Positions 23,898 through 33,700 of a stretch of DNA of 64,000 nt are shown piece by piece. Origin of the DNA: Gremmenia infestans (lineage: Eukaryota > Ascomycota > Leotiomycetes > Helotiales > Hamatocanthoscyphaceae); NCBI GenBank assembly GCA_032629725.1, contig JAFEVB010000015.1, forward strand, positions 1,240,001 through 1,304,000, given 5' to 3'. The stretch's first letter is position 1. Every line of letters begins with the position of its first letter. The position numbers and the translations under genes are program-made. The notes beneath the pieces were generated by a model. That model was not told the origin of the DNA, ran no database searches, and was given only the letters and a program-made list of their open reading frames with translations.

Positions 23898-25497
23898 CTA
23901 TCGTTTGATGATGGTGACTGAAACGACGGTTAGAAAGGAGGCCACAGAGGAAGGATTGTTTAGGCTATCTGGCGACTTACTAATATCTTCATCTGCAAGC
24001 TCGTGACTTAGTCCAACTCGTTGGGGTTGATGCTTGACAGACTTTCCATAAACAACTGCTTGTCGGAAATCCTCCACAATAGTCTTGTGTATGGCATTGC
24101 ACTTTATTGATAGTCAGCGACAATAAAATAAATGACAAGGAAGGCTGGAAGCCAGCCACTTACGAAATCTTCAACGGTGCATTTCGTGGAACGGAGCACA
24201 ACTGGTTGGGTGTAGTCGGGTAATTTTCCTTTAGGCTTTGTGTACACTCTCACAAGGTTGAGCTTTTCCCACCTAGTGACAGTTAGTGGGAGAGATCTGG
24301 AGAATAAACACGCCTTCATATATCAAAGTTCTCCACGGTCTTCGAATGTGCGACCATATTTAAGTGGCACGGTAAAAACGTGGAATAAGTTTAAACGAAT
24401 GCAGTGATACTGAAAGGAGATACGAACATTTGGTCCAGTAACTCATCGATATTCCAGCCATGCTCAGATGAAATTGGACATGCGTTGGGAATCCTGTAAA
24501 GTAAGTCGAGCTCCTCTATTGAAATAGCATCAATCTTGTTCAGGGCGTAAATGACTGGAATATAGCTTCTGCTTTTTGCTTCCAAAACATCGATGAGATC
24601 GTCGATTGTGGCATCGCACCGGATCGCAATATCCGCGGAAGAAATCTTATACTCGTTCATGACAGCTTTGATCTCATCATGGTCGATATGCGAGAGTGGG
24701 ACGGTATTTGTAATGCTGACGCCTCCCTTGTCTTTCTTTCTGAAGACAATATTTGGTGGGGACTTGTTGATCCGGATGCCAAAACCTTCTAATTCAGCTT
24801 CGATGACCTGAGTTCCACCAGTCAGCATAATTCCTCAAGAAAGGATATTGAATGACCTGCCTTCTTATCCGTAAGTGGCTTATTAACATCCAACACAATA
24901 AAGATCAAATGACAAGTCTTCGCCACAGCAATAACCTGCCTACCTCTACCCTTACCATCCTTCGCGCCCTCAATAATTCCCGGCAAATCCAACATTTGGA
25001 TCTTCGCTCCATTGACAAGCACCTGCCCCGGCACTGTTGTCAAAGTCGTAAACTCATACGCCGCAACCTCACTATGCTGTCCCGTAAGCTTGCTCATAAG
25101 CGTACTCTTGCCCACGGATGGGAAACCGATGAAGCCTACGCTGGCTACACCTGTACGCGCAACGTCGAAACCGGAACCGCCACCGCCGCCGGATGTTGTA
25201 GGGGTTAGAAGTTCGCGTTTTAGTTTGGCAAGTTTGGCTTTCAGCATGCCGAGATGGAACGATGCTATGAAGAAATTAGCATGGGAGTCTCACAGCAGAT
25301 AATTCCCCCTTACTTGCTTTGTTCTTTTGGGTTTTTGCCATCTAGCAAGTGTTAGCTGTTGAATACAAGAGATAGGAGTTCCATTGAGAATAGTTACTGA
25401 CCTCGGCCTCAATGTCTTTGATCTATAGGGAACTGTTAGCAGTGGTTGCTATCCTCTGGGCGCATTCAGCTCTTACCTTATCCACAGTAGTCGACAT
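23898..25497 (-). CDS. RBG1: Developmentally regulated GTP-binding protein Rbg1/DRG1
   Basis: Eight exons give 367 aa, the usual DRG1 length: 25497-25477, 25422-25402, 25341-25314, 25264-24861, 24807-24428, 24272-24164, 24101-23981, 23917-23898. The first three exons are only 21, 21 and 28 nt and the last is 20 nt. The OBG-type G domain has GFPSVGKSTLMSKL (P-loop), DLPGIIEGA (G3) and NKID (G4); the C-terminal TGS domain is LVRVYTKPKGKLPDYTQPVV. Rbg1 binds Tma46 (DFRP1) and helps ribosomes move through stall-prone sequences. The fourth intron begins GC, not GT: the join K-K-V-I-E only works with a GC-AG boundary. The exon-6 join (DQMW-EKLNLVR) and the ending EDIITIIKR agree with the family. 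Confidence 0.95.
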
Positions 25498-25766
25498 GAT
25501 GGCGGATTTCTAGTTGCAAACTCGGAGCTTCTTGACGTTGTCCTTGATAGCTCGTGGTCGAGGTCGAGGTCGATGTGAGAAATTGGTTGTTGGGGTGTAG
25601 TTGATAGGGCTGGTGGGGTGAATTTTTGCGATCCGGAATTAAGAAAATCCGGACCTATAGGTACAGTATAGTACAGTACTATGTAGTACCCCGAAAAATC
25701 TCGACCTCACGTCACCTCAAACTATCAAAAATTGTGCGAAAAGTTAGCCAGAAACTCATCTTGTTA

Positions 25767-25975
25767 TTAATTCCTATAATGTTTTACGGCCGTCTCTATA
25801 AAGAGAAGAAGCCTTTGCGGTGAATACAAAAAGCGGCATCAATTTACGATGTGCTATGTGGCGTGGAACATTAAAAGTCAATGATATTGGATGCCGCTTT
25901 TTTCTATCCAGCATACCTAGGTAAGGAGCATAGGGCTTCTGTGTGGAGAGGGCCGTATAATACTGTAGGAGTCAA
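25767..25975. mobile_element. Inverted-repeat element A (TTAA-flanked, non-autonomous)
   Basis: About 209 bp. The left end, TTAATTCCTATAATG..., and the right end, ...TACTGTAGGAGTCAA, are inverted repeats of about 25 bp with roughly 19 matches; five of the six mismatches are C/T or G/A. The same ends occur in element C with only one mismatch. A second palindrome, repeat copy 2, sits inside. No open reading frame is present. The TTAA at the outer edge would fit a piggyBac-like target site, but this is an inference from few copies. Confidence 0.7.
25828..25902. repeat. Palindromic repeat, copy 2
   Basis: 75 bp with perfect 13-bp ends (AAAAAGCGGCATC and its complement). The interior on the reverse strand reads TTTTAATGTTCCACGCCAC then TAGCACAT, shared with copy 3. 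It lies inside element A. Confidence 0.88.
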
Positions 25976-26685
25976 TGCATCCGTTTGATCTTGGTACCTT
26001 CCATAAAGTTCCCCCATCTTGCATCTGTATCTGGGCAGGAGTGTATAGGTCAAGCCAAGTGGCTCGGTGCCACTTTCCTTCCAATAATTGTTGGCATAAG
26101 GCGTGTCCTTATATATGTGGTCATAGTTTCTCCATTGAAAGATAATGGCAGCGCGGAAGTGATTACATCCTGGCCAATGCCTTCATTACTCTGTAGGGCT
26201 GAAAACGAGTACGTGCCCCGCGTGATCATTCCCTTTTCTGGCAAGACAGTTGAAAGTTGGAATCGAATTGCGTTTGTGGTAAACGCCTTCATCATTATAG
26301 CCATGGGATTCTACCCAACTTCCCAAGTCGAGTAATTACGCTGCGGAATGGCATTAGTTGAAGCTGCCATGCCGAAATACTCATGCCTTTCGAGGTCGCG
26401 CTGGCCCAGGGGCTCTGCGCTTTAAGCTCTTATTCATATTTACCGTGGGATCTTCATTTCTAGAGGATGCTCGTTCCCGATCCAATAGTTCGAGATAAAA
26501 ATAATCGTTGCTTCCTCCCTTCTGCTGTAAATCCTATTTTGGTTGGTTCCAGAGCAACTGCAGGTGGTATATCTCCTTCTCTTCCTTCCTTCCCTTCCCT
26601 TTCCTTTCCCTTTTCCTCTTCAACCCACAACCCAACCCAAGAATCTCTCCCTCTCCCGCAGCCACAAGAGCACACGTTCTATATT

Positions 26686-27113
26686 ATGTTATTCCATGGC
26701 ATGACTGGACAAGCATCGATGGGGAGCTTCCGAAAGCGAATTACTGTAAGTTATATCCTGTGTTGTTTTTCACTGTGTGCCTCAAAGCACGTGATCAGAA
26801 CTGATACGTTTGTATGACGACGACCTGTTCCTGACGCTGCTCAGGAAGCAAAGTAAGCACATTTACAGATTATTTTGTGTCTTTTAACAGTGCGATAGGA
26901 TGAAATAATACAAAGCCGAAATCCAGAAGGAGGAGGCTGCAAAGAGGGCAGCGGAGCAGAAGCTTGTGGTTGTAAGTCGCGTGACCTCTTCATAATGGGA
27001 ATATGCTAACGCTGTAGCTGTGCTAGCTGCAGGAGAAGATTATGGCGCTGGAGAAGCTGGGTGTGGCTCAGTGTGTGGCGGAGACGAGAAAGGCCAAAGC
27101 ATTGCGCAAGTAG
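26686..27113 (+). CDS. Doubtful small gene or gene remnant
   Basis: A possible three-exon model, 26686-26745, 26927-26971 and 27033-27113, would encode about 61 aa: MLFHGMTGQASMGSFRKRIT, then a Glu/Lys/Ala-rich helix EEAAKRAAEQKLVV, then EKIMALEKLGVAQCVAETRK. For it: a CT-rich promoter just upstream, good GTAAGT donors at 26746 and 26972, a GCTAAC branch site and CAG acceptors. Against it: a strong-looking extra exon (GAAGCAAA, with donor GTAAGC) cannot be used in frame, the product matches nothing I know, and the locus lies between repeat elements. It may be a decayed gene. Confidence 0.3.
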
Positions 27114-27165
27114 ATGGGTGTTACTTACGTTCGGGGTGTCTTGTACGGAGTACTATGAGCAGCAA

Positions 27166-27340
27166 TTAGCTCCTACAGTGTTTTACAGCCTTTCCCACAA
27201 GAATAATATCAATTATGAAGCCTTAGGCTCTTCATTATGCTCCCCGATGCTGGACACAAAAAGCGGCACTTACTTTCATCAGCTTTTGATAATGTCCCAC
27301 GCTACCTAGCACATTATAAATTGTGTGCCGCTCCTTCTTT
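27166..27340. mobile_element. Inverted-repeat element B (right end missing)
   Basis: The left end TTAGCTCCTACAGTGTTTTA matches the ends of elements A and C, and palindrome copy 3 follows at the usual distance. No matching right end appears; the sequence instead runs into a fragment resembling RBG1 exon 1 at 27382. The element is probably truncated or rearranged. Confidence 0.6.
27258..27332. repeat. Palindromic repeat, copy 3
   Basis: Left end AAAAAGCGGCAC, right end GTGCCGCT. The interior contains GATAATGTCCCACGCTACC then TAGCACAT, matching copy 2 in reverse orientation. The right flank TTTGTCCACCAAGAG is shared with copy 5 (CTGTCCACCACGAG). Confidence 0.85.
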
Positions 27341-27381
27341 GTCCACCAAGAGCCTTCTTCTGTGTTTTCTTTCTAGCACAG

Positions 27382-27415
27382 TTCAGCTCGTACCTTATCC
27401 ACGGTAGTCGACATG
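27382..27415 (-). pseudogene. Duplicated fragment of RBG1 exon 1
   Basis: 34 bp identical to 25465-25498 except at two positions. It contains the whole 21-nt first exon of RBG1 (ATG TCG ACT ACN GTG GAT AAG) plus about 12 nt of the following intron. One mismatch is synonymous and the other changes the donor from GTAAGAG to GTACGAG. No second RBG1 exon follows on the minus strand, so it cannot make Rbg1. Confidence 0.75.
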
Positions 27416-27495
27416 CTTACGGTGCTTTAGAGACAGACTCCGCGATGATATGTGTTTTTATAGATGGGAAGCATGCTTGCTTAAGATTCTTGCTA

Positions 27496-27731
27496 TTAAC
27501 TCCTATAGTGTTTTACGGCGATCTTGACAAAAAGGAGAAGCGTCCTGGTAGGCAGCAAAAAAGCTGCACACATTTCTAATGTACCAGGTAGCAGGGACAT
27601 TAACAGTTAATAAGAGTAAGGTAAGTGTCGCTTTTTAGGTCTAGCATAGGGTAGCACATTAAAGAGCCGGCCTAAGGATTCATAATGGCAGGTCTTTTGC
27701 GGGGAAGGCCGTAAAACACTTTAGGAGTTAA
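27496..27731. mobile_element. Inverted-repeat element C (TTAA-flanked, best preserved)
   Basis: 236 bp with 24-bp terminal inverted repeats that differ at one position; both ends read TTAACTCCTAWAGTGTTTTA inwards. A degenerate copy of the AAAGCGGCAC palindrome occupies the centre. There is no coding sequence, so it would depend on a transposase elsewhere. Confidence 0.78.
27557..27636. repeat. Palindromic repeat, copy 4 (degenerate)
   Basis: 80 bp. Ends are AAAAAAGCTGCAC and GTGTCGCTTTTT, each carrying one transition relative to the AAAGCGGCAC consensus. The interior ATGTACCAGGTAGC...GGGACATTAA aligns with copy 2. Confidence 0.72.
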
Positions 27732-27985
27732 TCTACTGGAGAAATGCGTTGTGGCGCGGAGTGAGTGTCGAGAAACAACGTGGGGTAAGGTTTTTTAAAT
27801 CCAGAATTGTTCGGAAAGCGGAGCTAGTTAATCCGGGCTTCTATAAAGCTGTGCTGTATCGCCTCTGTGAACTTATCTAGAAACCTCCATCCTACAAGCA
27901 TGTAAACTTCTGGAAACCTTCAAGACTCACTTTCTCGTTACTCTTCTCAGAATCCTGTATGCTAATCAACTTCGCTCTATACACA

Positions 27986-29039
27986 ATGGATCCTGCTACG
28001 CTCTGTAAAGCATTCTTCGCAGTCGGCACCGCCGTCGACCTAGGGGGAATCCTCCTTCCTAGCTTCAGGGAAAACATAATGAACTACGGTTCTCGGGGCT
28101 CCAAAGGTTCAGACTCTAAGCCCTCGGATCTCCAGAAACCCTCAAACACAAACCAAAGCACCCTCACAAAAATCATAGAAAAAGTAGCCTCATACCAAGT
28201 CCCTCACCCCTGGTTCACGCACTATTACCTAGTCTCCGTAGCATCATCCGCCTTTTGGGGATATCAGATCTTTACAGGTGGGGCGATTGTGAAGGTTCTG
28301 GCGGCGAGTGCTGGGGGACCCAGAGGGAGTGGTATGACTGCCAATCAGGTGGTTTTGGCTTGGGCTTTGATGGGAGCGCAGGGAGGGAGGAGGCTGTATG
28401 AGAGTGTGACCTTGACGAAAGCGAGCAAGAGTAAGATGTGGGTTGGATTGTGGTTGATGTACGTGATGATGGTCTTTTCTCCTTCCTTTGGCAACTTGAA
28501 GCAACCATTGTTACGCAGAATACTTACTGACTCGAAATGCAAGTGGAATTGCTTATTACATTTTCATGGGAATCTCGGTTTGGGTTGAAGGCAATGGTAA
28601 GTACAATACCAGTTATTACCTACCTATACTAAACATCCTAGCTGTATTGTCCGACCCAAGGCCCATTACAAGTCTCCTGGAATTCTCAAAACCGTCTCTA
28701 AAAACTGCCATCGGCGTCCCCCTCTTCATTTCCGCCTCAGCTCTCCAAAACGACTGCCACAAACACCTGGCCAGCCTCAAGAAGTACAGTCTTTCCCAAC
28801 GTGGTCCATTCAAGCAGATAGTATGCCCTCACTACTTGGCAGAATGTTTGATCTATGTTTCACTGGCAATCATATCCGCTCCTCCAGGACAAGCTCTGAA
28901 CAAGACTGTTCTTGCGGGACTGGGGTTTGTGGTTACGAATCTAGGAGTTACAGCGGATTCGACGAAGAAGTGGTATGTAGAGAAGTTTGGGGCGGAGAAT
29001 GTAAAGGGTCGTTGGAGGATGATACCATATTTGTATTGA
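27986..29039 (+). CDS. DFG10: Polyprenol reductase, DFG10/SRD5A3 type
   Basis: Exons 27986-28458, 28544-28596 and 28642-29039 give 307 aa. An in-frame ATG at 27959 would add nine residues; 27986 has the better context (CACAATGG) and a start MDPATLC typical of the family. Five or six hydrophobic segments are present. The C terminus GLGFVVTNLGVTADSTKKWY followed by GRWRMIPYLY is the diagnostic end of the steroid 5-alpha-reductase superfamily, and HPWFTHYYLVSVASSAFWGY is the SRD5A3/Dfg10 signature. The enzyme reduces polyprenol to dolichol in the ER for N-glycosylation. The first intron's acceptor is AAG rather than CAG/TAG, chosen because it restores LIGIAYYIFMGISVW. It ends only 16 bp from the opposing ALKBH6-like stop. 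Confidence 0.9.
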
Positions 29040-29055
29040 CTAAAATCCCAAATTT

Positions 29056-29835
29056 TCATTTTCGAAACATACCAAACTTGTTCCCAAGCTTAGAGACTTT
29101 GATCACGTCCCGGTATGTAAGACTCGTTCGTGTACTTCGCTCGTACAGTCCCTTCGTGAAGTCTTCTGGTGATCTGAGGAGGTCCCAATTCGAGACTGTA
29201 GTTGGGCTGAGATCCACATCCTCTGTGATTTCTGCAATACCGTGTAGATAGTCCTTGTATAGCGTATCCGTAGTAACGAGTAGACTCCTAGGTTCCTGTA
29301 GAATCCTCCACGTAGGTTCAGTGTCCGTAGTCCCATCCTCGCTTTTGCCATATATACCCAATGTCAAGCTCGAACCCAAGCTGACCGTACAAACTACCGG
29401 GTGATACGCAGCTCCATCTTTATGAGGCATAATCCCTTCCCCAGGTTTGTATTCATTTATAAGGACGTGGTTTGGTTCTTTGTGTGGACTATCGGAAAAT
29501 ATATGGGTTTGCGGATCTACTACGGAGAGAGGGTAGGAGAGAAGTCGGCGCATAACAGGCTCTTCGAGCCAGCTTGGGAGGGGGCTGTCGAGGAGGGTAT
29601 TGCTTTTGGTCAAGTCTGACGGCCATGTTTGGAGGCGGCGATGGGTAAGCTGTTTCCAACGAGGCTTTGGGGCTGCTGCGATCTTGAAATCTCAGCAGAC
29701 GAACTGCGAGAGAGGTCGAGCACTGACCTTGCCCAAAAGGACCTGCTCTTCTTCCTTGGTGATGAAATCTGCGATGTAGTAGGCACTAGATGGAAGGTTT
29801 TGGACTCTTGCCTCTTCGAGAGAGGAGATGGCCAT
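29056..29835 (-). CDS. ALKBH6: AlkB homologue 6-like 2-oxoglutarate/Fe(II) dioxygenase
   Basis: Exons 29835-29728 and 29682-29056 give 244 aa; the intron is 45 nt with donor GTCAGT. The N terminus SSAYYIADFITKEEEQVLL and RWKQLTHRRLQTWP are the usual opening. The iron ligands are H123 and D125 in NEYKPGEGIMPHKDG plus the histidine in LYKDYLHGI; the 2-oxoglutarate-binding arginine is in RTSLTYRDV. HVLINEYKPGEGIMPH is specific to the ALKBH6 branch. The family oxidatively demethylates nucleic acids, but the ALKBH6 substrate is not settled. It is complete, with no missing catalytic residue. Confidence 0.9.
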
Positions 29836-30783
29836 GGCTGTTAGTTGTGATTTTGGGGGTTGGAGAGTACTGTAATAGTGGAAGGAGTCCCGCCTTCGCT
29901 ATGGAACTGCGCAATACTGGTTTCGGCGAGGCTGCCAATCAGCACTGATTGATCTCGGAAGTGAGTTGCCTCTCATCTCTGGAGAAGATTACATACAAGA
30001 ATATAATGATGTTGCTGTACTTCAATGCCCGTGGACATTCATGAGGTTTCTAGAGAAGGTTCCGATCATACTAGTGGGTGGGGTGGGGTGGTCTGAGATC
30101 TGATCCGCGCAAAATATTTACTTCGTAGCTAGGGATAAAGAGCTCCATTGAAAACATTCCCCCCCTTCTTGTTTCATCTAAATTCCTAGGGCCAGATGTT
30201 TAAAGATGGTAATAAATACGTACATTCTTTCGACCCATTTGTTTCTTTCCTCTTTTTTTTTGGTTATCATTAACAACCTAAATCCAAATCCACTTGACAC
30301 CTCTACAAGTATCTCGCCGGCATTTGCACCCCCCCTTTTCTCGGATGCGAAGCCACCCTCAACCTTGTACACGCCCAGCCTTCATCTTACTGGCCAGTGA
30401 ATCGGCAATCCCACCAAAGTGCAGAATGAGATGGTCACCGTAGCAGGCAAACTGATCCCAATCTGGGAGTCAGACAATAGCCGCATCTTCAGCTTCAAGA
30501 CCTCGATCTCTCTACAAAACACGACAAACACGCCACGCGCGAGCCCCAAATTTTAATCGTTATCCACGACTCCTGTATTGTCGAACCTGTACAAACCCCT
30601 TTGTCACTCGCTGTTTTTTTCGGTTGCAACACACGGCTAGCCTTGCGCTTTGTTATTGCAGACATCACTGGAAAAGGACTTGGATGATCCTCCTTGTCCT
30701 TCCACACCGACACCTCCAAAGTGTCTTCTAACCGGCAGGTCGACGAAGATGTATCGGAAAAGACGACACCTGCATTAGAATCT
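29836..30783. promoter_or_regulatory. Divergent promoter of ALKBH6-like gene and HOS4, with possible uORF
   Basis: No long coding sequence. An ATG at 30431 opens a 41-codon frame ending at 30556, which could be an upstream ORF in the HOS4 leader or an unrecognised 5' exon. A CTTCTAACC...GGCAG at 30725-30738 looks like a branch site and acceptor, so the HOS4 5' end may include an intron. Confidence 0.4.
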
Positions 30784-33700
30784 ATGGATGCACAAGATAA
30801 TGTGAAAGATGTCGCCTCCAGACAATCTGCGTCGCCCCATGGCCTTGGCACAAATGGCGCGACGAGTGCATCGCGAAGCCCTCCAAATGGTATCAGATCA
30901 TCGCCTCCCCAATTGGCATCGAATGTAGCTATGGATGTTGAACCTGCGAATGATATTCCTAGGGCTGTTGACGATGCGAAGAGTGATTCCGAAGCAGAAA
31001 CAATTGTACTTCCAGGAAAGAATGGGTACTCACCGTCAAAAAAACGGAAGTCGATAAAACACGAGGATCAAAGTGAGGACGACGAAATGAAGGATGCGCC
31101 GGCTGTGAGCATTGCTGGACATAAAAAAGCAGGGGATGTGCATCGTGAGAACAGGAATGGTGAAGAGACAGCCTCGCACTCGAAAATGGGAGGGAAGGCG
31201 AGCGAGACCATCGCGACTTCCATGCTGGGAAAGAGAAAACGCGCCAAACATGGCAACGGAAATATCCTCGACGACCGCGATCGAGATGCGACACATATGG
31301 GCAATTCCAGCGGCCTTAGTTCTGTGCCAACTTCTCCCGTTGCTACAACGCGCTCGTCTCTATCCAAACCTGCAGCGTCCGAGTCTGATAATTCGCGCTC
31401 TCCATCTCCACCATCCAATTCGCGCTCCGTTGTGAGGGACAAAGCCAAGTCTGTTGACACAGCTCTCTCGCGGCGGAAACAATACGCTTCAGCATCTGGC
31501 GAAGACGAGGAAGGAGGCGCGCCGCAGTTTAATCGATTGCGAAGTCCAGACACCGACCAAAGATTACATCCAGCAAAGCGGTCTTCGTCGAAATCTCGTC
31601 TCGATTCAATTCCCCGAAAACGAACGAGATCGACATCCCCGCACCCACGAGGCCACAGGCGCAGTATCTCGACTCAGTTTCCATCCAAGTCTTCCTCTTC
31701 ACACGGCTTAAGCCACAAGAAAAAGCGCATTCCTGCACCTTTGCAATCCACAGAGTATCATTCTGATGAATCTTCAGCGAGTGGGAGCTCACACCCTCGC
31801 AGCTCCCGCTTACGCAGTCTCGCGGCGCCAACTACGGGCGAGTCCGCCACATCACCAGCCAAGATGCCTCCACATAAAAAACACGTCAACTCTTCTGGCC
31901 AGACCCTTCTTGCTCGGGCGTGTCAGAAGGGTGCGTTAGATATAGCTAAGCAGAGGCTCGAGGAGAGACCGCAGGATTTGAATGAGCCAGATCATGCTCT
32001 CAACACGCCCCTTCATATGGCTAGTATTAGAGGCCATGCAAATGTGGTCAAATTCCTATTGGACAAGCATTGCATTGTTGATTCGGTTAATGATTCGAAG
32101 GACACGCCATTGCACGATGCTATTGAGAATGGACATGTAGAAGTTGTCAAGTTGCTACTTGGGGCCGGGGCCAATCCAAACAAGCCTAATCGCCGCGGTG
32201 ATGAGCCGCTTGATCTTGTAGCACTGAATGAAGAGGATGAATCTTATGAAGGAGACGAAGCAGCTGAACTCCGAGCAGCCATTATTTCAGCTAAGCAGAA
32301 CAATCGAGGCGTCCGGCGTTCATCAGAAGATGAACAGGTGCATGACAAGGCCGATAACCATTCGTCTCAGCACAAAGAAAGCCCTCGAAGCCCACCAGTA
32401 TTTTCCCACGAAGTACAGGGGTCGGCAAGGTCAAGAGTTCGGACAGCGCGTTCTTATAAGACCGGCAACGACTATCTCTACCAGGATCTTGGTCCAAACG
32501 AGTTACGGAAGGCTGCGATGGAGGGCAATGTCGAAGTTGCTGCTCGAGTGTTGGAGGTAAATCCTACCTTGAAAGATACCGAGTCACTCTACCTCGCAGC
32601 GAAAGGAGGTCACTCCGATGTAATAAATATTCTTTTTGCTATGGGCGGTTTTGACCCGGATCCCACACCTTTAAAGGGTATAGAGTCTTCAACTCCTATT
32701 TTAGCTGCTATCGGCCGAGATGCTCACTTAAAAGTTCTTGAACTTTTACTTAGCCAGGACGCGTTTGATCCCACTCGGCGTATTGAAGGGGAAGCATACT
32801 ACGAGATTGCAAGGGAACGAGCGGGACCTAGAAGTCAAGAAGAAGAGAAACTCCTCAAGGATGCTTTCGAAAGGTACGAGACTAATCGCAAGTCGTCTGG
32901 CAAACCTCGATCTCCAGGACTTCGGCGTGACGGAAGGGAAGGCGATCGCGATGCACGGAAGCTTGCCCGGAGAGACGAACAACAAACCTCGTTGTTGCAC
33001 AAGCGTACTGCTTCAAGCCCAAAGCCAAGAGGTCCAGAATTGGGTAAAGGGAACCAGAGGGATAGCCTTTCGAGCAATCAGTCCAAAGATGGTCTGAAGA
33101 GAGGACCAGGACGACCACGAAAGGAAGAAAGCACACCTTCTGCTATTCTATCCGATCGAGACACTACTCCTTTCGGCCCCCCAAAGCAGAAATCTCACAT
33201 CAAACAATCCGAGTCCGAGGCTGGTGCGTCTGAAAATGACGCTGTCACAAAACCCCGACGGAAACTAGTGTCCGGTAAAGACTTACGAGGTGAACGAGAG
33301 CTTGAGCTTCAAAAACAGAGAAGAACAAGTGTTGCGTCGAACGCTTCTAGTGCTTCTGTCAAAGACAGGCGTGGGCCCGGTGAATCAAAGCGGGAAAAGT
33401 CCGACGGTCGAGTTAGCCCTAGTGTACCACGGATTCCCAAACCCCCGAGCTCCAATCAACTTGAAAGTGATATCACTTCAGAAAAATCTTCTGATAAGGA
33501 CAGAGCGCGCTCTTTAAAGCGTGATGACTCAAAGGATAGGCTTTCGGCAATTCGTGGGGACAGCCCTGTCAAGAGACCCCGGAAAAGCGCTACTCCGCCT
33601 CGTTCTGGCATGCAAGAAGTCACGAATAATTTCGGTATTGGAGGCGGCCCACAGAAAAGGAGAAAGCTGGAAGGGGACACTTCGACAGGACACAAGGCAG

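Larger units (their letters stand above)
25498..26685. other. Repeat-containing spacer upstream of RBG1
   Basis: Holds the RBG1 promoter, a small GGTCGA repeat near 25556, and repeat element A (25767-25975). From 26560 to 26660 there is a long CT-rich tract typical of a fungal promoter, pointing right to the doubtful small gene at 26686. Confidence 0.5.
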
